From contig CAKRNG010000029.1 in the NCBI GenBank assembly GCA_934370925.1, forward strand, positions 1-22,631: a DNA stretch of 22,631 nt, read 5' to 3'. The DNA comes from an uncultured Lacticaseibacillus sp. GTDB lineage: Bacteria; Bacillota; Bacilli; Lactobacillales; Lactobacillaceae. The translations under genes and the position numbers were made by a program. Below the pieces are notes generated by a model, which saw only the letters and a list, made by a program, of their open reading frames with translations, was not told the DNA's origin and made no database searches. Each line of letters starts with the position of its first letter. Position 1 is the first letter of the stretch. Below are positions 16,645 through 22,631 of the stretch, piece by piece.

Positions 16645-17238
16645 ATGTACGAATTCTTTCGGGGCACGGTTGCCGCGGTGGCGCCAGATTGTGTGGTTAT
16701 TGAAGTGAACGGGGTGGGTTACCGTTTATTGGTGGCCAACCCGTACTCGTTCCACGTTGGTGAAGCAACGCTCGTGTACGCACAGTTGATTATTCGGGAA
16801 AATGAACAGAGTCTGTACGGGTTCAACGACCAGGAACAAAAACGGGTGTTCAACCTCCTGCTCTCGGTAACGGGGATTGGCCCAAAGAGTGCGCTGGCGA
16901 TTCTGGCGAACGTAGACACACAGGGCCTCGCGCAGGCGATTAGTAGCAATGACGTGACGTTCCTGACGCGCTTCCCCGGAATTGGGAAGAAGACGGCGGC
17001 GCAGATTGTGCTGGACCTGCAAGGAAAGATTGACCAGCACCTTGACCTCTTCACGCCTGAAGTTGCGGATACCGCGGCACCCGTGAGCGCAAAGCTGGCG
17101 GATGCGATGGCGGCGCTCACGGCACTTGGGTTTACGGAGAGGGAAGTGAAGAAGATTGAGCCGAAGTTGTTGGCGCTCAACCTGGAAGACACCGACGCCT
17201 TCCTCCGCGCCGGCCTCAAACTGTTGACGAAGCACTAG
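16645..17238 (+). CDS. ruvA: Holliday junction branch migration protein RuvA
   Basis: Binds four-way junctions as a tetramer and loads the RuvB motor. The 197-residue protein has the N-terminal OB fold (MYEFFRGTVAAVAPDCVVIE), two helix-hairpin-helix motifs (LLSVTGIGPKSALAIL at about 72-87 and FPGIGKKTAAQIVLDL at about 110-125), a flexible linker, and the C-terminal RuvB-binding three-helix domain (ALTALGFTEREVKKIEPKL). Length is normal. GAGGGG precedes the ATG. The LexA box and extended -10 lie upstream. Unusually, ruvB does not follow at once but after about 520 bases. Confidence 0.97.
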   Translation: MYEFFRGTVAAVAPDCVVIEVNGVGYRLLVANPYSFHVGEATLVYAQLIIRENEQSLYGFNDQEQKRVFNLLLSVTGIGPKSALAILANVDTQGLAQAISSNDVTFLTRFPGIGKKTAAQIVLDLQGKIDQHLDLFTPEVADTAAPVSAKLADAMAALTALGFTEREVKKIEPKLLALNLEDTDAFLRAGLKLLTKH

Positions 17239-17274
17239 TGGAAAGGGTCGGGGCGTGCAGGTGGCCTCCGTGGC

Positions 17275-17314
17275 GGGTGTTGGGGGCCGGAACGTGGTGT
17301 GGCCCCCAACGTCC
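17275..17314 (+). terminator. Large hairpin after ruvA, possible weak terminator
   Basis: GTTGGGGGCC (17279-17288) pairs perfectly with GGCCCCCAAC (17301-17310), and four more pairs, two of them wobbles, extend it outward. The loop is 12 bases. No true T run follows (only TTCATT), so termination is uncertain; it may instead stabilise the ruvA message or cause partial read-through. Confidence 0.4.
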
Positions 17315-17758
17315 TTCATTACGACGAGTCCTATACCCTGAGACACGCCGCACGCTTCACACGCCGTTCCTGTGCGCCTGGATACATTGTGCCTCGATAA
17401 ATAGTTTTTGGTCGATGTGAAATAGCACAAAGGAAATACGGAATAATAAGAACGACACAGAAAGTCTTTCCAAAATTCGGGAAGACTTTGGGCGTTCATT
17501 GATGTTTTGAATTTCAAGTGAATGAGCATAGGAACGATAATAAACGAATGCGTAAATAAATAGGGTGTTATAAGTAACTAGTGACAAAGTAGCAAATGTT
17601 GCGTAGCTAGTTCCATACCCCAAGTGAATGCGGTTTTGCATTCACTTCTGTCTGTCATTAAGCACTGAACAAACGTAGGAATGATAACGAAAAAAGCGCA
17701 CTGCAGATTACGGTTGAATCCGTGTGCTGTTGTGTCGTACTTGAGGAGGCGTGGCGAG
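17315..17758 (+). other. Long hairpin-rich intergenic region between ruvA and ruvB
   Basis: No credible gene in 444 bases, and AT-richer than the flanking genes. It holds AAAGTCTTTCC/GGGAAGACTTT (17461-17489, one wobble), AACTAG/CTAGTT flanking a small GCAA/TTGC stem (near 17576-17612), and a perfect AAGTGAATGC/GCATTCACTT hairpin (17622-17647). CAAGTGAATG occurs twice in the same direction (17515 and 17621). TAGGAACGATAATAA near 17530 resembles TAGGAATGATAACGA near 17676. A TGA-TAACGA extended -10 at 17682-17690 could start ruvB transcription. TGAACAAACGTAGG (17666-17679) matches the LexA consensus at about 11 of 14 positions, too weak to call alone. Possibly an old insertion. Confidence 0.4.
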
Positions 17759-18769
17759 ATGGCTGAAGAAGATGACCGCTTGGTAACGAGTCAGCAACAA
17801 GATGAAGATAGCGCCGCCGATGTCACGTTGCGGCCGAAGACACTTGCGCAATACGTGGGTCAGGATGCCGTTAAGAATCAGTTGGACGTTTATATTACTG
17901 CGGCCAAGAAACGGGAAGAATCGCTTGATCACGTGTTGCTTTACGGCCCCCCTGGCTTGGGGAAAACCACCATGGCGCTCGTGATTGCCAATGAACTGGG
18001 GGTTCATATTCGGACGACCAGTGGCCCGGCGATTGATAAACCTGGGGACTTGGTGGCGCTTTTGAATGAACTGCAACCCGGTGATGTACTCTTTATTGAT
18101 GAAATTCACCGGTTACCGAAGATTGTTGAAGAAATGCTCTATTCCGCGATGGAGGATTTTTACATCGATATTGTTGTGGGGCAGGGTCCCGCGGCGCATC
18201 CCGTTCATTTTCCGTTGCCACCCTTCACCCTGATTGGCGCCACCACGCGGGCGGGGGCACTCTCTGCGCCGTTGCGTGATCGTTTTGGGATTTCTGCACA
18301 CATGGCGTATTACACGACGGCTGATTTGACGCAAATTGTGACGCGGTCGTCCGCCATCTTTAACTTAGCGATTGATCCAGATGGGATTCACGAAATCGCC
18401 TTGCGCTCGCGGGGGACGCCACGAATTGCGAACCGGTTGCTCAAACGGGTGCGTGACTTTGCGGATGTTGCCGATCTGGAAACGGCCACAGCTGAGTTGG
18501 TTGATACAGCACTCACCGCGCTACAAGTGGATAATCGCGGGCTCGACAATACGGACCGCAAGATTTTGCGCCTGATGATTGATCAATACGGCGGTGGACC
18601 AGTGGGGCTTAGTACCATTGCCGCGAATATTGGGGAAGAAACCACGACAATCGAAGAAGTTTACGAACCCTATTTGCTTCAAATCGGCTTTATTCAGCGG
18701 ACTCCGCGCGGGCGCGTGGTGACGCGGGATGGCTATGACCACTTGGGTCGCATTTATCCAGAAGCGTAA
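17759..18769 (+). CDS. ruvB: Holliday junction DNA helicase RuvB
   Basis: The AAA+ hexameric motor that pulls DNA through the RuvA-bound junction. The 336-residue protein shows Walker [10 protein letters not shown] (62-70), Walker B LFIDEIH (111-117), sensor region IGATTRAG, the arginine-finger region LRDRFGI and the C-terminal winged helix ([18 protein letters not shown], then [13 protein letters not shown]). An upstream start at 17681 is open, but GAGGAGG nine bases before ATG 17759 and the normal family start ([12 protein letters not shown]) decide for 17759. In most relatives ruvB lies directly after ruvA and just before queA. Here it is separated from both. Confidence 0.97.
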   Translation: MAEEDDRLVTSQQQDEDSAADVTLRPKTLAQYVGQDAVKNQLDVYITAAKKREESLDHVLLYGPPGLGKTTMALVIANELGVHIRTTSGPAIDKPGDLVALLNELQPGDVLFIDEIHRLPKIVEEMLYSAMEDFYIDIVVGQGPAAHPVHFPLPPFTLIGATTRAGALSAPLRDRFGISAHMAYYTTADLTQIVTRSSAIFNLAIDPDGIHEIALRSRGTPRIANRLLKRVRDFADVADLETATAELVDTALTALQVDNRGLDNTDRKILRLMIDQYGGGPVGLSTIAANIGEETTTIEEVYEPYLLQIGFIQRTPRGRVVTRDGYDHLGRIYPEA

Positions 18770-18810
18770 GTGTTTTTTTGCGTAAATGTGGCCGGAAAAG
18801 TCACCCCGAA

Positions 18811-18856
18811 CTAGCACATCTCTGCTAGACTGACTTAAACGACATAATATGGAGGT
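18811..18856 (+). promoter_or_regulatory. Probable original queA promoter, operator-like palindrome and ribosome binding site
   Basis: TGC-TAGACT (18823-18831) is an extended -10. It overlaps the perfect inverted repeat CTAGCA/TGCTAG (18811-18828). GGAGGT follows at 18851-18856. A ribosome binding site here has no nearby gene to serve. If the following roughly 940 bases were removed, it would sit at normal distance before the queA ATG. Transcripts from this promoter must now cross the inserted segment. Confidence 0.45.
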
Positions 18857-18905
18857 CTAAAACTGTAATCGAAAATATGGAATAGTACGTAACAACGGGT
18901 ATCTT

Positions 18906-18935
18906 GAGTCTAAATAATTGGGTGGAAGTAGACTC
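18906..18935 (+). repeat. Perfect 7-bp hairpin in the element's left part
   Basis: GAGTCTA (18906-18912) pairs exactly with TAGACTC (18929-18935) around a 16-base loop. Subterminal hairpins are how IS200/IS605 transposases recognise element ends, so this may be the left-end hairpin, though the loop is long for that. Confidence 0.4.
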
Positions 18936-19030
18936 ATTTTAACCAGTTCACCTCTAGTCGAGTTGATTGAAAGCGCCAGCCAAAACTAGGTTAGACTGTA
19001 TAATTGACATAGGAAAAGAGGTGAACCCAA

Positions 19031-19609
19031 ATGATTAAAACACACAAAATCAAAATGTATCCCAACGCAACAATGCGTCTGGTGCTCACGCGGCTATTCG
19101 CTTATCGCCGGTATTGTTATAACCAAGCCCTTGAAATTTGGAACGAGATGTATGACGCGTCCGTTGTGATGGCAGACAAGACATTGTTGCAGCAGGCTTA
19201 CCAACAAGTGACTCGAATTCAGGAAGATTTGTTGCACAAGTTTACCACCAAGTTGATCAATGACAATGATGTCGTCGTTATTGAGGATTTGGACAACCTG
19301 CACATGCGCATGAACAAGCACCTGGCAAAAAAACTACATCGTTCGATGTTTGGTAAGTTCAAAGTGCTCATGCAGTATAAGCGCGCGTGGCATGGCGTTA
19401 AGTTGGTGATGGCCGACCGTTTCTATCCAAGTACGCAACGGTGTTCTAAATGCGGATTCGTTAAAACCGACGCTGATAAGGTTGGCTTAGCGGGCAATCA
19501 GATTCATCGTACAGGACATGATGACTATGTGTGTTATGAATGTGGGGCAGTGATGCGCCGCGACCAAAATGCGGTTGAGAACTTAATTCAATACGCAGAA
19601 GTAAATTAA
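19031..19609 (+). pseudogene. tnpB: Internally deleted TnpB (RNA-guided nuclease) remnant
   Basis: The 192-residue frame is half the usual TnpB length (about 370-400). Residues 1-52 (MIKTHKIKMYPNATMRLVLT onward) are the normal N-terminus. From about residue 53 the sequence jumps to YQQVTRIQEDLLHKFTTKL, normally after the first RuvC segment. The first catalytic aspartate region (GIDLG-like) and most of the recognition and wedge domains are therefore missing. The second catalytic residue E85 (VVIEDL), the zinc finger C138/C141/C168/C171 and the last aspartate D178 (RRDQNAVENL) remain. The deletion is in frame, with a good GAGGTG ribosome binding site, so a small protein may still be made. It cannot cut DNA in the known way. 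Most likely a decaying insertion-sequence gene. Confidence 0.8.
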
Positions 19610-19797
19610 TCATTCAGGGTATGGCTAATACCTTAAAGTTCAAGAGTCAGTCAATGTCGCAAAGATATTTATCTACGTGGGAATACTGATGATGATGGGA
19701 CTAAACAAAATGCAGAATGTAAATCAAGAAAGGAAATATATAAACTTTTGTTGGTGTCGAAAAGACATTCTTCCACATTTTATATAGCAGGCACACC

Positions 19798-20826
19798 ATG
19801 CTAACCACTGAAGATTTTGACTATGATTTGCCCATGGAACTCATTGCCCAGACGCCACTCAAGGAACGTGACGCGAGCCGGATGTTGGTGCTCGACCACG
19901 AAACGGGCGAAACGACCGACAAACATTTCTACGACATCTTGGATTATCTGAATCCGGGGGACGCGGTCGTGATGAACGATACCCGTGTGATGCCCGCGCG
20001 TCTTTACGGCGCCAAGGACACGGGGGCGCACATGGAAGTGTTGCTCCTCAACAACACGGATGGCGACGAGTGGGAAACCCTGATGAAGCCCGCCAAGAAG
20101 GCACCCGTGGGCACGAAGGTGACGTTCGGGGATGGGCTGCTCACAGCGACCGTCACCAAGGAGCTTGAGCATGGTGGCCGGATGATTCACTTCGATTACG
20201 ATGGCATTTTCATGGAGATTCTTGACCAACTGGGGGAAATGCCCCTGCCTCCTTACATCAAGGAAAAGCTGGATGATCCTGAAATGTACCAGACGGTCTA
20301 CGCACGCGAAACGGGCTCCGCGGCAGCGCCCACTGCTGGTTTGCACTGGACGAATGAGCTCTTGCAGAAAGCCCAGGAAAAGGGCGTCCATTTGGTTTAC
20401 CTGACGCTACACGTGGGGTTGGGCACCTTCCGTCCTGTCTCCGAGGACAACATCGAGGACCACAAGATGCACAGTGAATTCTACCGTCTGACCGAATCCG
20501 CCGCGGCCGAGCTGAATACGGTGCGTGCAAATGGTGGCCGGATTATTGCGACCGGGACCACATCGATTCGCACGCTGGAAACGATTGGGACCAAGTTCGA
20601 TGGTGAAATCAAGGCCGATTCTGGCTGGACGGATATTTTCATCAAGCCTGGGTATAACTGGCGGGTTGTGGATGCATTCATCACGAACTTCCACCTGCCA
20701 AAGTCGACGCTCGTGATGCTCGTGGCCAGCTTTACGGGACGCGAGAACATCCTGAACGCGTACAACCACGCGATTCAGGAGCGGTACCGTTTCTTCAGTT
20801 TCGGGGATGCGATGTTCATCCACTAG
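19798..20826 (+). CDS. queA: S-adenosylmethionine:tRNA ribosyltransferase-isomerase QueA
   Basis: Transfers and isomerises the ribose of SAM onto 7-aminomethyl-7-deazaguanine in tRNA, giving epoxyqueuosine. The 342-residue protein is full length and highly conserved: it starts [20 protein letters not shown] and has [66 protein letters not shown] and [12 protein letters not shown]. The start is fixed by homology. The bases before it (GCAGGCACACC) give only a poor ribosome binding site, in contrast to the strong sites of its neighbours, in line with an insertion right before the start codon. tgt follows after 102 bases. Confidence 0.97.
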   Translation: MLTTEDFDYDLPMELIAQTPLKERDASRMLVLDHETGETTDKHFYDILDYLNPGDAVVMNDTRVMPARLYGAKDTGAHMEVLLLNNTDGDEWETLMKPAKKAPVGTKVTFGDGLLTATVTKELEHGGRMIHFDYDGIFMEILDQLGEMPLPPYIKEKLDDPEMYQTVYARETGSAAAPTAGLHWTNELLQKAQEKGVHLVYLTLHVGLGTFRPVSEDNIEDHKMHSEFYRLTESAAAELNTVRANGGRIIATGTTSIRTLETIGTKFDGEIKADSGWTDIFIKPGYNWRVVDAFITNFHLPKSTLVMLVASFTGRENILNAYNHAIQERYRFFSFGDAMFIH

Positions 20827-20855
20827 TCATGAATTCGCGTTGCGTAAAAAAACGG

Positions 20856-20884
20856 GGCACACATTTTGTCACGCCCTGTATATC
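20856..20884 (+). promoter_or_regulatory. Weak candidate promoter before tgt
   Basis: GGCACA (20856-20861) and TATATC (20879-20884) lie 17 bases apart. The region also contains TTCGCG/CGCGAA arms (about 20834 and 20889) that could fold the whole stretch. It may be only a leader within the operon. I see no preQ1-type riboswitch. Confidence 0.25.
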
Positions 20885-20907
20885 GGCACGCGAATAGGAA
20901 TCGATAA

Positions 20908-22071
<1,164 letters not shown>

Positions 22072-22106
22072 TTTTTCCTGATACTTATGGACACGACGGG
22101 CCTTTG

Positions 22107-22137
22107 ACTTTCGTTCTTCCCGAAAGTTTGTTACAGT
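22107..22137 (+). promoter_or_regulatory. Hairpin and extended -10 promoter before yajC
   Basis: ACTTTCG (22107-22113) pairs perfectly with CGAAAGT (22121-22127), then TGT-TACAGT (22129-22137) forms an extended -10. A TTGACT at 22104-22109 is too far away (22 bases) to act as its -35. The hairpin may partly end tgt transcripts. Confidence 0.4.
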
Positions 22138-22175
22138 ATTCTATGATATAAAAAGAAAAACGGGGTGCAATATAA

Positions 22176-22526
22176 ATGTTCGCAGCAGGTAGTAGTAGTC
22201 CAGTCATGATCATTGTCTTGGTGATCATCATGGTTGTTATGATGTACTTCATGTCCGTTCGTGGGCCAAAGAAGCAGCAAGAAAAGCGCCAAGAAATGTA
22301 TAACAGCCTGAACAAGGGTGACAGCATTGTCACTGTTGGTGGGTTGCACGGGGTTGTTGACTCCGTGAACGCGAAGAAGGGCACCTTGGTTCTCGACGCA
22401 AACGGTGTGTTCTTGACGTTCGCACTGCAGGCAGTCGGTCGTGTTGAACACAAAGCCGAAGCAAAAGTTGAAATTAAGCACGCTAAGGCAGAAGAAGACG
22501 AACCAGCAGAATCTGACGAGAAGTAG
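22176..22526 (+). CDS. yajC: Preprotein translocase accessory subunit YajC
   Basis: The 116-residue protein is the small Sec-associated subunit found with SecDF. It has one membrane helix (about residues 9-28, PVMIIVLVIIMVVMMYFMSV), then the family hallmark RGPKKQQEKRQEMYNSLNKG and GDSIVTVGGLHGVVDSV. The C-terminus is charged (AEEDEPAESDEK) and cytoplasmic. GGGGTG nine bases before the ATG serves as ribosome binding site. It is the last complete gene in the window. The palindromic repeat that begins about 27 bases after the stop could serve as its terminator. Confidence 0.95.
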   Translation: MFAAGSSSPVMIIVLVIIMVVMMYFMSVRGPKKQQEKRQEMYNSLNKGDSIVTVGGLHGVVDSVNAKKGTLVLDANGVFLTFALQAVGRVEHKAEAKVEIKHAKAEEDEPAESDEK

Positions 22527-22552
22527 TTTTTGTTTGATTGGTCGTTAAAAAA

Positions 22553-22631
22553 GACGAGGCTGCGCCAAAAGACGGTTTGGCCCCGGTATACAAGGCAGGC
22601 CCGGTGGAAATCCCGAACTTAGGATTTCTAC
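22553..22631. repeat. Left half of a dispersed palindromic repeat (window end)
   Basis: Starts GACGAGGCTGCGCCAAAAG, then CAGGCCCGGTGGAAATCC, loop CGAACTTA, and the first ten bases of the return arm (GGATTTCTAC), which already pair with 22604-22613. The remainder of the return arm is what is seen at 1-57. The repeat is cut by the window edge. Confidence 0.65.

Larger units (their letters stand above)
18857..19797 (+). mobile_element. Decayed IS200/IS605-type (tnpB-only) element between ruvB and queA
   Basis: The segment contains a deleted tnpB, no tnpA, hairpins on both sides, and AT-richer DNA than its neighbours. IS200/IS605 elements lack terminal inverted repeats and make no target duplication, so the exact ends cannot be read directly. 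The left limit is set just after the stranded GGAGGT site and the right limit just before the queA ATG; both are guesses to within tens of bases. The 188 bases after tnpB (including GGTAT/ATACC near 19618) would be where the omega-RNA scaffold and right end normally lie. Confidence 0.5.

Noticed and set aside
17357..17641. A 94-residue minus-strand frame with hydrophobic stretches between ruvA and ruvB
   Set aside because: No ribosome binding site, the start lies in a hairpin arm, and the sequence does not resemble a family I know.
17666..17679. A second LexA box, before ruvB
   Set aside because: Only about 11 of 14 positions match and the right half-site is broken; kept as a remark only.
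19031..19609. An active RNA-guided nuclease
   Set aside because: The first RuvC catalytic aspartate and most of the RNA- and DNA-binding region are deleted.

Overview
The window looks like a chromosomal segment of a lactic acid bacterium (Lactobacillaceae, low-GC Gram-positive lineage but with roughly balanced base composition here). The evidence is the lipoteichoic-acid (LTA) glycolipid and LtaS genes, the YkuJ/DUF1797 and DUF915 families, the mutS-mutL and ruvA-ruvB-queA-tgt-yajC gene order, and GGAGG-type ribosome binding sites. I cannot fix the genus from sequence alone.

Layout. 1-470 is a non-coding leader: the right half of a palindromic repeat, then several hairpins and a strong promoter. 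471-3805 is a tight three-gene operon (two GT4 glycolipid glycosyltransferases of the LafA and LafB/CpoA kinds, and a multi-pass UPF0104 flippase-like protein). A YkuJ-family gene follows with its own terminator, then ltaS (4421-6571). Together these make the glycolipid anchor and the polyglycerol-phosphate chain of LTA. 6572-6826 holds a solitary type I-E-like CRISPR repeat, a perfect inverted repeat and a bidirectional terminator. 6827-9921 (minus strand) is an operon of an AMP-forming acyl-CoA synthetase and an SsuC/SsuB-like ABC permease and ATPase, with no substrate-binding protein. It diverges from a secreted DUF915 alpha/beta hydrolase (10039-10875), which is closed by a 21-bp terminator hairpin. 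11157-16570 is mutS-mutL-maf, tightly packed. 16645-22526 is ruvA-ruvB-queA-tgt-yajC.

The DNA-repair block is coherent: MutS and MutL (with the endonuclease motifs) do mismatch repair, and RuvA and RuvB do Holliday-junction migration. A near-consensus LexA box sits at the ruvA promoter. queA and tgt act in tRNA queuosine synthesis, and yajC belongs to the Sec translocon.

Two places depart from the usual compact order. About 520 bp of hairpin-rich, AT-richer sequence separates ruvA from ruvB. About 940 bp carrying an internally deleted tnpB lies between ruvB and queA and appears to have cut queA off from its original ribosome binding site.

The first and last 16 bases of the window are identical. 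Joined end to start, the flanks would form one long hairpin. I read this as two copies of a dispersed palindromic repeat that bound an assembled contig, not as evidence of a circular replicon. I found no convincing wholly new system. The most unusual items are the orphan CRISPR repeat, the tnpB deletion derivative in front of queA, the split ruvAB locus and the end repeat.
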